Below, one piece after another: positions 27,001-34,970 of a stretch of DNA of 41,061 nucleotides. The stretch's first letter is position 1, and each line of letters starts with the position of its first letter. This stretch comes from Chloroflexota bacterium (GTDB lineage: Bacteria; Chloroflexota; Anaerolineae; Promineifilales; Promineifilaceae). A program made the translations under genes and the position numbers. The DNA is taken from the NCBI GenBank assembly GCA_013112725.1, contig JABFFZ010000052.1:1-41061 (forward strand). Direction: 5' to 3'. The notes beneath the pieces were generated by a model. That model did not search any database and was not told the DNA's origin. It worked only from the letters and a program-made list of their open reading frames with translations.

Positions 27001-30000
27001 CCCGGCACAAATCCCTATCTGGCTGCGCCGCTGCATATCCCGGCGAGCGATGGCAATTTTGCGCGCGGTTCACTGCCGGTATCCACTGGGGCTATACCCC
27101 AAACAGCGGGGCAAATGGCCGGACCTTTGCCCGGCGCCACGCTGGCCCAACTGCTGGGTTCCAATGCCTATGGTGTGGAACATACCAATGGGTACTACAC
27201 CATCTTCGATATTGATGTACCCCAGGTGCTGCCGTTTGTGAGCAATATGCCACCTACCGGAGGTTTCATTGGCGCCGGCGAATATGTGAATGGCCTGGTG
27301 TATATGATTGACACCAACAACATGATGTGGGAAGTAGATCCGGCCACGGGGGCGGTGTTGAATACTTACACAGCTACCCCGCCAGGCGGCGAGACTTACT
27401 CTGGCCTGGCCTACGACCCCACCAGTGGTGTTGTTTACGCCGGGACGACGAATTGTGGCAACTCCTCCCTGTATACCATTGACCCGCCCACCGGCGTGGC
27501 TACCCTGGTTGGCAATATAACCAACGGTGGTTGTCTGATCGCTCTGGCGGTAGACGGCAATGGCGACCTGTGGGGGTACGATATTATTGCCGATGTGCTG
27601 CTGTGGATTGACAAGAACACCGGCGCCGGCACCATCATTGGTTCGATTGGTTTCGACGCCAACTTCGGCCAGGGCATGGGCTGGGATCCGGACACAGACA
27701 CCCTGTACATGGCAGCCTTTAACGGCAGCTCCTTCCAGCCCGAACTACGGGCAGTGGATCGCAGCACCGGCAACACCACGCTGATTGGTGTTCTGGGGCA
27801 GACGATGCCCGGCGGGACGCCCCAGGTTTCCTGGCTCGGTTTTGAAATTACCGAGACAGATGTGCCCTGGGTAAGTGAAGACCCGATCACGGGTACGGTG
27901 CCGGCCAATGGCAGCTTCCCAGTTGATGTGACCTTCGATGCCGCCCAGGTGCCGATTCCCGGACAATACACGGCGCAACTGAAGATACTGGTGGATGCGC
28001 CCCAGTTGCAGGTGTACGTGCCGCTTACCCTGACTGTGACCTGTGCCACATGTGGTACGCTGCAAGGTAACATCACTGACGCGGCGACAAGTCTGCCACT
28101 GGTTGGGTCTGTCCAGATCACCAGCACCGGTGGGTTTGACTTCACCCTGGAAGATGTCTCCTTCTACACCATCCAACTCGCGTCAGGACAGTATTTCCTG
28201 ACAGCCAGTGCGCCAGGGTATTTGAGTGACACGGCCGTTGTCAACATCACTACCGGCGCCACTACCACCCAAGACTTCGCCCTGTGGGCCGACACGGCCA
28301 TCCTCTCCTACAGCCCCGCCTCGGTGGAAGAGTTCATGGAAATTGGTGACGTGGTTTCTAACACTGTCACCGTGACCAACACCGGCGCCGCGCCGCTGGA
28401 CTTTGAGGTAAGAATTGGTGGCTATAGTGGGCCGTTCCAGTTACGGCCGTTAGGCCCGAACGGCACCACAACCACGTTGTACCAGGCTACCGAAGGTGTG
28501 GAAATGCGCGCCAATACCGCCAGCGGTACGGCCGTTGCCTATCCTTCAGCTTACAGATGGCAACCGGCTGTCCCGGCAGGTGGCAACATCCTTGTGTATG
28601 CCGACGATCCACAACATACCCCCACCCATGTGGAAAGTGCGCTGCAGGCGCTTGGCATGGCTTACACCTTGCATAACAATGGTGATTTTGCCGGCTTTGA
28701 AGCCAGCCTGAACAGCGGTACGTGGGATCTGGTGATCTTTGCGGATGACAACTTTGGCCCGCCTGCAACCACCTTCACGGCCCTCAATAACTATGTGCTG
28801 GGTGGTGGAAAGTTAATCGCACACACCTGGGTTGTCGGTTTCGATACCTCAAACCCCCTGTGGGCCACGCTTGGCTTTACCTGGATAGCTGATGATAACG
28901 ATCCCCCTGATCCGGTGTATTGGTGGGATGACGCACATCCAATCTTCACCGACCCCAATGATGTGCCTGAGTTCACCAATCTGGATGGCTTTATCTTTGG
29001 CATCTATGGGCAGCGCGTGGAACCATTAGCCGGGTTTGAGGCTTTGGCCGGATATACCACCACGCCGGCGCCAAACCAGGCGGCTATGGTGTTGGGTAAT
29101 GATAACCGCACCGTGTTCCGTGGCTTCCTGGATGGGCAAAACAGCGCCGACCTGGATTCCGATGGGCTTCCGGACGGAAGAGAATTGTGGATAAACCTGA
29201 TTACGGGCATCGAAACCGGCTTTTCCACCGGCCAACAGTGGGCTTATGCTGTGCCTGATTCCGGTACGGTGCCGGGCTTTAGCTCAACCACCTTTGAGTT
29301 AGTCTTTGATGCCCGCTCCATGTACCAGGTAGGCACCTTCTACGCCACCCTTTCCTTCCGCGGCAACTTCGTCAATGTGGTAGACACCATGCCGCTGACC
29401 ATGCACCTGAGCTGCCCCACTTGCGGCTTCCTCAATGGCGACATTACAGATGCCTGGACAAATGATCCGCTCAATGCGGACATCCACGTGACCGGACCTG
29501 GTGGCTTTGATGTCATGCTCAGTGGGAATAGTTATGCCCTGGCTGTGCAGCCGGGAACGTATGATTTCCTGGTGACGGCGGCTGGCTACTTCGATGAAAC
29601 GGCTTCGGTAACGGTGACTGCCGGGCAGACAGTGGTAACAGACTTTGCCCTGACCCCCATCGTGGCCATTCTGGAATACAGCCCCGCCTCTTATGAGCGC
29701 ACCCTGGCCATAGGGCAGGTGTTGACCGACTCGTTAACCCTCAATAACACGGGGACGGCAGCATTTGACTTTGAACTGTCTGACCGGCAAACCGGTTCGC
29801 CATTTGGTTTCCGTGCCGCTGTTCCTTCAGCGGTAGGTACTGGCGCTGAGAACTCGGCTCTGGCAGATCTGCTGGACTTCGGCAGCAGTGCGCCCATCTA
29901 TCCGCCATTCATCCGTGTCCCGGCATTGGGTGATGGCCTTTTGCTTGACCAACAACCGAGTCAGGCCAATGGCATCTTCACCGATGTGTCTTGTGATCTA

Positions 30001-31344
30001 TGTGGCGGCCCCCAGGTGTTGGCGGATAATTTCGCCTTCTCTGAGGAACATACCATTGGCGGCATCAACATCTGGTCTGGTTACTTCCCGGCCGATGCTC
30101 CGGTGCCTGACAATATCACGGTGATCTTCCATCAAGACAATGGTGGGCTACCCGGCGCGGTTATCTCCACCGAAACGGCCGTACTCGCCGAACGTGTGCA
30201 AACCGGTATTATTTTGTTCGGCGTCCATGAGTATTTCCATACGCTGACGCTGGATAATCCGGTTACGTTGGGGCCAGGAACTTTCTGGGTAGAAATCTAC
30301 AATGACACCGGCTTTTCCACGGACGATTTCTTCTGGGAGACTGGCTTCCAGGACAATAATCCTAACACGCCGGGAAGCAGCGTTTTTGGCAGCGCGTATT
30401 CCTTTTCCGCGCCTGGTTCAAGTTGGAGCCTACAAGGTGAAGATCTGGCTATCCAACTGCTTGAAGGAAGCACAGATGCCCTGTGGCTGCATGAGGATCC
30501 GGCCACCGGGACGGTGAACGCTGGCGAATCGGAGGCGGTGAACATCATCTTCGATGCGTCTGTCATCACCCAGACCGGTACCTACACGGCCGAAATCCGC
30601 TTTGCCGGCACGTTCGACAATAACGTGGCCCCAGCTCAAGTGGTGATGCATGTCATTGCTTCTGCCACCTACGGCGTTGATGTGAGCGCCGATCCCGACG
30701 TACTGGCCGGCGACCCAGGCACGACGGTGACTTACACCGTTGACATTGCCAATACCGGCAACGTGGCCGACACCTACAACCTGATGTTAAGCGGCAATAA
30801 CTGGGACACCACCCTGTCTGCCAACAGCGTCACGGTTGATCCTGGTCAAACAGGCTCGGTCATGGTGTGGGTGGATATTCCGGCTGGCGCTTCCGGCAAT
30901 GATGAAGACGTGGTGACGGTAACGGCCACTTCTGCCAATGATGCCACCGCGACTGACTCAGTAGACCTGACGACCGGACTGGCAACCATCTATGGCGTTT
31001 CCATGTCTGGCGATATGGCGGCTACTGGCGCGCCAGGGCATACCATGATGTATGCCATGACGATTACCAACACCGGTAATACGGCCGACACCTTCGACCT
31101 GACGTTTGGGGCGCATACCTGGACGGCAACGTTGCCCGGCGGTAGTAGCTTGACGCTGGCGGCTGGTGAATCGGCCACTGTCATGGTTCACGTGGCGATC
31201 CCGACAACCGTTGCCGCCGGACAGAGTGATGCTGTGGTTGTAACGGCGACCTCTACGCATGACAGTAATGCCACAGCCAGCGCTACCCTGACAACAACTG
31301 CCGGCCAAACTGTCCTCTATCTACCCATCATTCTGAAACCGTAA
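24067..31344 (+). CDS. Giant secreted subtilisin-like (S8) serine protease with YLP tail
   Basis: 2,425 residues; TAGGAGG precedes the ATG at 24067. Signal peptide 1-29; a prodomain-like region about 40-150; S8 catalytic domain about 180-480 with Asp194 (AGLDTG), His242 (GHGTH), oxyanion Asn in INNSWG (310/311) and Ser420 (GTSMSGPH), so active. Then CarboxypepD_reg-like modules (about 500-670), a MAM/immune-inhibitor-A-like jellyroll (about 680-835), a propeller-like segment (about 1030-1245), two long duplicated modules each opening C-x-x-C-G-x-L-x-G-x-I-T-D-A (from about 1325 and 1780) that flank an alpha/beta GATase/ThuA-like domain (about 1505-1680), a C-terminal jellyroll, and two NEW3-like repeats before the end, VLYLPIILKP. 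Extracellular protein degradation is expected. Octamer ACGGCCGT is rare here. Confidence 0.92.
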   Translation: MNSKRSWRHMPFMFLVGLMALILPSVIMARTIGEESNPPADKIELLVLEQLNSESSTDFFIWMNEKADLSPAYNLPTKEAKGAFVFNALRETAERSQSDLRAYLDAQGIRYHSFYISNKILVRAGTESLVMSIASRPDVEKITANRQFQLQEPFINPAAPESSQAIEPNITFINADDVWAMGFTGQGTVMAGLDTGLQWDHPAIINHYRGWNGSSANHNYNWWDPTGTYPSAPGDGHGHGTHTTGTMVGDDGGANQIGVAPGAETIHCKGMDDGGGGSVFTFSSCFEFFLAPWDLTGNNPNPSLAPDAINNSWGFWGGGVPDFQDEIAALQAAGIVVEVSAGNEGSSCQTLRSPGDYGEVLTTGSVNHAGGSLPGTLTGFSSRGPSSLSGEYIPDIMAPGENIRSSVPGGGYQGGWSGTSMSGPHVTALIGLMWSANPGLRGLIAETYQIIKDTAVPLTGQGGSGCGGDYTTGPNNDWGFGSIDALAAVNTAILYGNPGTLNGTVTDSGTAAPLQGAHVAADRGDGVVFHADTNGVGFYSTIAFSGTYTVSVSKFGYFPQTHPGIQVTEFQTTTLNVQLVQAPSFTVDGVVTDATTGWPLYAQINIGQGFPNNPVWTDPVTGYYSVVLPAGTYDFTVSAFVPGYDSSTVQVAVSGNTTQNVTLDANLFTCTAPGYTPVPSGSFSDDFESGYGNWTLTGLWNPESQSNTCGSLVAPFPSPTNAAYYGIDGTCTYNNGSANSGAMTLNSPISVGPGSVLSFWSYEQTECGGNCGWDARQVQISTDGGTTWTTVIDGDTENVWHQRTADISAFAGSALVRFSFNTGDGVANDFFGWMVDNVNVTTYTCVPPASGGLVVGNVYDANTNDPVVGAWVTNGTGSVGYAMETPLDPAVDDAFYTVYSLSGSQVHTATYTLYGEDVETVNVVNGDAAEQDFYLPSGFVIANPDNFNVTLEFGDSTTLGMDLIDTGGANVEFEIREVPGTNPYLAAPLHIPASDGNFARGSLPVSTGAIPQTAGQMAGPLPGATLAQLLGSNAYGVEHTNGYYTIFDIDVPQVLPFVSNMPPTGGFIGAGEYVNGLVYMIDTNNMMWEVDPATGAVLNTYTATPPGGETYSGLAYDPTSGVVYAGTTNCGNSSLYTIDPPTGVATLVGNITNGGCLIALAVDGNGDLWGYDIIADVLLWIDKNTGAGTIIGSIGFDANFGQGMGWDPDTDTLYMAAFNGSSFQPELRAVDRSTGNTTLIGVLGQTMPGGTPQVSWLGFEITETDVPWVSEDPITGTVPANGSFPVDVTFDAAQVPIPGQYTAQLKILVDAPQLQVYVPLTLTVTCATCGTLQGNITDAATSLPLVGSVQITSTGGFDFTLEDVSFYTIQLASGQYFLTASAPGYLSDTAVVNITTGATTTQDFALWADTAILSYSPASVEEFMEIGDVVSNTVTVTNTGAAPLDFEVRIGGYSGPFQLRPLGPNGTTTTLYQATEGVEMRANTASGTAVAYPSAYRWQPAVPAGGNILVYADDPQHTPTHVESALQALGMAYTLHNNGDFAGFEASLNSGTWDLVIFADDNFGPPATTFTALNNYVLGGGKLIAHTWVVGFDTSNPLWATLGFTWIADDNDPPDPVYWWDDAHPIFTDPNDVPEFTNLDGFIFGIYGQRVEPLAGFEALAGYTTTPAPNQAAMVLGNDNRTVFRGFLDGQNSADLDSDGLPDGRELWINLITGIETGFSTGQQWAYAVPDSGTVPGFSSTTFELVFDARSMYQVGTFYATLSFRGNFVNVVDTMPLTMHLSCPTCGFLNGDITDAWTNDPLNADIHVTGPGGFDVMLSGNSYALAVQPGTYDFLVTAAGYFDETASVTVTAGQTVVTDFALTPIVAILEYSPASYERTLAIGQVLTDSLTLNNTGTAAFDFELSDRQTGSPFGFRAAVPSAVGTGAENSALADLLDFGSSAPIYPPFIRVPALGDGLLLDQQPSQANGIFTDVSCDLCGGPQVLADNFAFSEEHTIGGINIWSGYFPADAPVPDNITVIFHQDNGGLPGAVISTETAVLAERVQTGIILFGVHEYFHTLTLDNPVTLGPGTFWVEIYNDTGFSTDDFFWETGFQDNNPNTPGSSVFGSAYSFSAPGSSWSLQGEDLAIQLLEGSTDALWLHEDPATGTVNAGESEAVNIIFDASVITQTGTYTAEIRFAGTFDNNVAPAQVVMHVIASATYGVDVSADPDVLAGDPGTTVTYTVDIANTGNVADTYNLMLSGNNWDTTLSANSVTVDPGQTGSVMVWVDIPAGASGNDEDVVTVTATSANDATATDSVDLTTGLATIYGVSMSGDMAATGAPGHTMMYAMTITNTGNTADTFDLTFGAHTWTATLPGGSSLTLAAGESATVMVHVAIPTTVAAGQSDAVVVTATSTHDSNATASATLTTTAGQTVLYLPIILKP

Positions 31345-31354
31345 ACCGGTATGT

Positions 31355-31386
31355 GTGAGAGTTGGGTATTCATGCCCAACTCTCAC
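31355..31386. terminator. Hairpin after the subtilase gene
   Basis: GTGAGAGTTGGG (31355-31366) pairs perfectly with CCCAACTCTCAC (31375-31386), 8-nt loop, 11 nt after the stop codon, followed by TGTTGTT. Confidence 0.75.
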
Positions 31387-31404
31387 TGTTGTTCCTCCAA
31401 GAGC

Positions 31405-31449
31405 AACGGCCGTCTTCCCCAATCATGGCTGCGGAGACGGCCGTTTTTT
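31405..31449 (+). terminator. Intrinsic terminator built from two ACGGCCGT copies
   Basis: AACGGCCGTCT (31405-31415) pairs perfectly with AGACGGCCGTT (31435-31445), and T6 (31444-31449) follows, a textbook intrinsic terminator downstream of the subtilase hairpin. Each arm carries the overrepresented octamer. Confidence 0.8.
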
Positions 31450-31491
31450 GTGCAAACAGCCCCCGTAAGTACCAAATCACGTAATCCTTAG

Positions 31492-31520
31492 TTGCGATTG
31501 ACCTTGCGGAGTGCTAAACT
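31492..31520 (+). promoter_or_regulatory. Candidate promoter TTGCGA-N17-TAAACT
   Basis: TTGCGA (31492-31497), 17 bp, TAAACT (31515-31520), followed by a leader of about 60 nt with AAAGAGGTG before the ATG at 31588. Confidence 0.45.
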
Positions 31521-31587
31521 GTGCCCGCCCTGAGGCGCTTACCGATTCGGCAAATTTTGCCACCAATATTTTCCAAAGAGGTGCAGT

Positions 31588-33993
31588 ATGAAACGATTGC
31601 TTTTAATGATAGTGGTGGTTGGGCTGTTAACGGCCGTGGCCGCCCTGGTTCTGCTCAAACCGGCGGCAGAAGTACGGGGGAAGATGACGGCCGTACCCAT
31701 TGCCGCCCAGATGACGCCCGAACAGCAGACCGCCCAAAACCTGGCGCTGGCCGATGCACGGGTACAGGCTTTCACCTCCGGCCATCGCGCCGAAGTATTT
31801 GGCGTCAGCCGGGTGGTGCTGGGCCCTTACCCGGCGGCGTTGAGTGCTTGCGCGGCCACCGACTGCCGCCAGGTGGAAATCTACCTGTGGGACGTGGATA
31901 CGGCCGTGACCGCCTTCGTCCGGCTGGATACGGGGGAAGTGCTGGACGTACTGCGCCAGCCGCATCTACGCCCCGGCATCAACAAACGGCTGCATGACCT
32001 GTCGCTGGAGATCGCCACCAACGCGCCGGAAGTGATTGCCGCGCTGGGCTACAAACCGGCAGCCGGGAAAGTGCTGGCGGCCGTAGACGCCGGCCTGCTA
32101 GACACCGCTTGCGGTGGGGAGCATCTGTGTGTGGCGCCAACTTTCGCTGTGGGCGACGGCCGTATCCTGTGGGCGGTGGTAGACCTGACGACCGAAGAAC
32201 TGGCTGGCATCTACTGGACAGAAGCGCCGCCTGTGGGTGAATTTGAACCCTTTGTGCCTACCGACTGCAACAATCCCCTCTCCGTCAGCCGCGACGGCTG
32301 GTCGCTCAGCTACGTCACCACCAACAACGACGGCCTGAACGTGTACAACGTCACCTACAACGGCGCGCCGGCCATCACCAGCATCAAGCTGGTGGAGTGG
32401 CACGCCGACTATGGCAGCAGCGGCTACCAGGATTCCACCGGATGCAGCAGCGGCGGCGGTGGGTTCACCATCTACCCCTATGGCGCTACCCAGATATTGG
32501 ATTTGCTGGATGAGCAGAGCAACGTGATCGGCTTTGAGGTAGTGCAGGATTTCCGTATGGGCAACTGGGGCAACCCCTGCAACTACCGGTACGAGCAGCG
32601 CATCCGCTTCTATGCCGATGGCAGTTTTCGGCCGGTGAGCGCCGCCTACGGCAAAGGGTGTGGCACCAACTCTCTCTACCGGCCAGTGCTGCGCATCAAC
32701 ATCGCTGTGGATGGCGATGAGAACGACCTGTTCAGCCGGTGGGACGGGGCCGCCTGGCAGGCGATGACCACCGAAGATTACCTGGTACCGTATGCGGAAA
32801 CCGGGCATGGGCCACACCAGATTGACGCCAACGGGTACAGTTGGAAGGTAGAAGACACGGTCAGTGGTATGGGGTATTACATTGTGCAGGATGTGGGGCA
32901 ATTCCCCAATGGCGAGGGCGACAATCCCTTCTTATATCCGGTGCTGCACCATGCCAACGAAGGGGACACGGACCTGTATGTGTTTTCCAGCGGCTGCTGC
33001 AACGACAACCATCAGCAGGGGCCACATCTGTACCTGAATGGGGAGAGCATCAACAGCGAAAACATTGTGCTGTGGTATGTGCCGCAGGCGATGACGGATG
33101 CGACGGCGCCGGATTACTACTGCTGGACGATTAGCGGCGAGCCAAACCCTGTTACTTATCCTTGTTTCATGGGGCCGTTGTTTGTGCCAATGAGTACAAA
33201 TGTAGCCCCAACAGCCGCCTTTACGCACAATGGGCCGCTGGTGTTGGGCAGCACGGCCGTGTTCACCAACACCTCCACGGGCGACCCCATCACCTACACC
33301 TGGGACTTTGGCGATAGCAGCCCGCTGTCTGGCCTGGAAAACCCCACGCACACCTATGGTTCGGTGGGTGACTATACCGTAACGCTGACGGCGACCAATA
33401 ATGCCGGGTCAGATGTGGCTACGGATGTAGTGCGGGTGGGGTTAGCGCCAACGGCCGTCTTCACCCATCCCGTTACGGCTTCAGCCCAAACACCTGTATC
33501 GTTCACCAACCAGTCACAAGGAACGCCGGAGCTAAGTTATGTATGGGACTTCGGTGATGGTACGCCTGTTGTCACCCTGGAAAACCCGGCGCATGTGTAT
33601 GCCATTTCCGGCACGTACACGGTGACGTTGACGGTGAACAGCCCCTTTGGCAGCGACACTGCCAGCAGCATGATCACCATTGACGGAGCGCCGGTTGCGC
33701 CAACGGCTGTGTTCACGGCTACCTTGACGGCCGTCGTCAACCAACCGGTCAGCTTTACCAACCTTACCGTGGGTACACCGCCCATCTCCTATACCTGGGA
33801 CTTTGGCGACGGTTCACCTGTGGTGAGTGAAGTCAGCCCGACACATACGTTCACGGCAACGGGCAGCTACACGGTGACGCTGACGGCCGTGAATGTAGTA
33901 GGCAGCGATTCGGTTACGGCCGTGATTGAAGTGGTGAACGCCCCTGTACTAGACAACTTCATTTACCTGCCGGCCATTATTAAGGAAGAGTAA
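31588..33993 (+). CDS. Secreted amine-oxidase-like protein with three PKD domains and YLP tail
   Basis: 801 residues. A signal peptide or anchor (1-24, LLLMIVVVGLLTAVAALVLL) and a PepSY/N-region-like part (about 45-215) precede a region about 230-530 resembling the catalytic beta-sandwich of copper amine oxidases: DGWSLSY, VEWHADYGSSGYQD, NYRYEQRIRFYADGSF, then YRPVLRINIAVDGDEN. The TPQ-forming Tyr would be Tyr333 in NYRY, but the usual Asp/Glu after it is Arg, and the His pair expected just before the FRLDxDVDG-like block is absent, so the copper/cofactor site is probably lost. Three PKD domains follow at about 540-615, 620-705 and 708-785 (YTWDFGDSSP, YVWDFGDGTP, YTWDFGDGSP), then DNFIYLPAIIKEE. 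Likely an extracellular binding protein; the oxidase link is tentative. Confidence 0.75.
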   Translation: MKRLLLMIVVVGLLTAVAALVLLKPAAEVRGKMTAVPIAAQMTPEQQTAQNLALADARVQAFTSGHRAEVFGVSRVVLGPYPAALSACAATDCRQVEIYLWDVDTAVTAFVRLDTGEVLDVLRQPHLRPGINKRLHDLSLEIATNAPEVIAALGYKPAAGKVLAAVDAGLLDTACGGEHLCVAPTFAVGDGRILWAVVDLTTEELAGIYWTEAPPVGEFEPFVPTDCNNPLSVSRDGWSLSYVTTNNDGLNVYNVTYNGAPAITSIKLVEWHADYGSSGYQDSTGCSSGGGGFTIYPYGATQILDLLDEQSNVIGFEVVQDFRMGNWGNPCNYRYEQRIRFYADGSFRPVSAAYGKGCGTNSLYRPVLRINIAVDGDENDLFSRWDGAAWQAMTTEDYLVPYAETGHGPHQIDANGYSWKVEDTVSGMGYYIVQDVGQFPNGEGDNPFLYPVLHHANEGDTDLYVFSSGCCNDNHQQGPHLYLNGESINSENIVLWYVPQAMTDATAPDYYCWTISGEPNPVTYPCFMGPLFVPMSTNVAPTAAFTHNGPLVLGSTAVFTNTSTGDPITYTWDFGDSSPLSGLENPTHTYGSVGDYTVTLTATNNAGSDVATDVVRVGLAPTAVFTHPVTASAQTPVSFTNQSQGTPELSYVWDFGDGTPVVTLENPAHVYAISGTYTVTLTVNSPFGSDTASSMITIDGAPVAPTAVFTATLTAVVNQPVSFTNLTVGTPPISYTWDFGDGSPVVSEVSPTHTFTATGSYTVTLTAVNVVGSDSVTAVIEVVNAPVLDNFIYLPAIIKEE

Positions 33994-34002
33994 ATGTACT
34001 AT

Positions 34003-34043
34003 ACCTGACAGGTGAGCAACCACAGGTTGCTTACCTGTCAGGT
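34003..34043. terminator. Hairpin terminator between convergent genes
   Basis: ACCTGACAGGTGAGCAACC (34003-34021) pairs with GGTTGCTTACCTGTCAGGT (34025-34043) with a single G/T wobble and a 3-nt loop; CTTTCTT follows. It lies between two gene ends on opposite strands and can serve both. Confidence 0.8.
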
Positions 34044-34048
34044 CTTTC

Positions 34049-34876
34049 TTAAACCACTTTCGCCCGCTGCCAGGGCCACGCCCCCACCGTAATGTTCCGC
34101 CGCTGGAAGGCCCACACTGCCAGCAGAATTAAAACGAGAGAGATGCCCACCAATACGGCTATATCCGCTATGGCCTGCCCCTCTGTCAGCACCGCCGGCG
34201 CATTGTCGTAGTAGGTGAAGATTAACAGCGGCTTGATGGCGTCCAATGCGTTGTACATATTCGCCAGACTGTTGCCAAAGTAATTGCCCACAAAAATGAC
34301 GGTGGCTGCCAGCGCCGCCGTGCGCCGGTTGGGCAGATACGCCCCCATGAGCAGGCTGATCATGGCCACAACCATCACCAGGGGCCACATGTAGAGGGCG
34401 CTGAGAAACATATCAACGGCCGTGACCGGCGTTTCCACCTGGCTGGCAATAGCCGAAAAGATGCCGGCAGCGGCCAGGCCCACAATGGTCAGGATGAGAA
34501 AGAGGGCGACGGCCGTAGCCAATGCCTTGGCCGTTACAATTTGCCAGCGCGGGATGGGCAGTGTTACCATCAGTTCCAGTTTGCCCTCATCTTCCTCACC
34601 AGCCAATGTGCCGCTGCCGCTGAGAATGGCATAAATGCTCAACAAAATGGGCGCCAGGTTCACATAGGTGCTGGCTACATACCCGGCAAAAGAAGTCATG
34701 TCGGTGATGCCCAGAGCCTCGTAAAAGGCCATCTCACCCATATCAAAAAGGGCTAACTGGTCACCAAAGCTGGGGTAGAGTCCCACATATAGCACTGCGT
34801 AAAAAGAGATACCGATCCCCCAACCAATGATGCCGTTGCGCCGGAATTGTAATTCTTGCCAGAGTAAACGGAGCAT
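34049..34876 (-). CDS. ABC-2 type transporter permease
   Basis: 275 residues. GTAGGAGAAGG precedes the ATG at 34876, so the longer open frame is rejected. Six hydrophobic segments: about 17-33, 86-105 region, 119-140, 165-185, 195-215 and 243-263. The cytoplasmic stretch SGSGTLAGEEDEGKLELMVTLPIPR is characteristic of ABC-2 permeases of the antibiotic or multidrug exporter type (EExGxLELLLxxPxxR). It forms the membrane half of an exporter whose ATPase is encoded immediately upstream (34971-35861). Substrate unknown. The gene is transcribed toward the subtilase/PKD pair, with a shared terminator. Confidence 0.9.
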   Translation of the reverse strand: MLRLLWQELQFRRNGIIGWGIGISFYAVLYVGLYPSFGDQLALFDMGEMAFYEALGITDMTSFAGYVASTYVNLAPILLSIYAILSGSGTLAGEEDEGKLELMVTLPIPRWQIVTAKALATAVALFLILTIVGLAAAGIFSAIASQVETPVTAVDMFLSALYMWPLVMVVAMISLLMGAYLPNRRTAALAATVIFVGNYFGNSLANMYNALDAIKPLLIFTYYDNAPAVLTEGQAIADIAVLVGISLVLILLAVWAFQRRNITVGAWPWQRAKVV

Positions 34877-34906
34877 GATGCCTTCTCCTACAGAACAAGT
34901 TTGTAC

Positions 34907-34961
34907 GTTTGTAGTAGGCACTTCATCGCCTTCTCACGGCACTGAAGTGCCTACTACAAAC
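34907..34961. repeat. Perfect 19-bp hairpin inside the ABC operon
   Basis: GTTTGTAGTAGGCACTTCA (34907-34925) pairs perfectly with TGAAGTGCCTACTACAAAC (34943-34961), loop 17 nt, between the ATPase and permease genes. No T-run follows in the direction of transcription, so it more likely adjusts relative expression or protects the upstream message than fully terminates it. Confidence 0.75.
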
Positions 34962-34970
34962 CTGTTTCTA

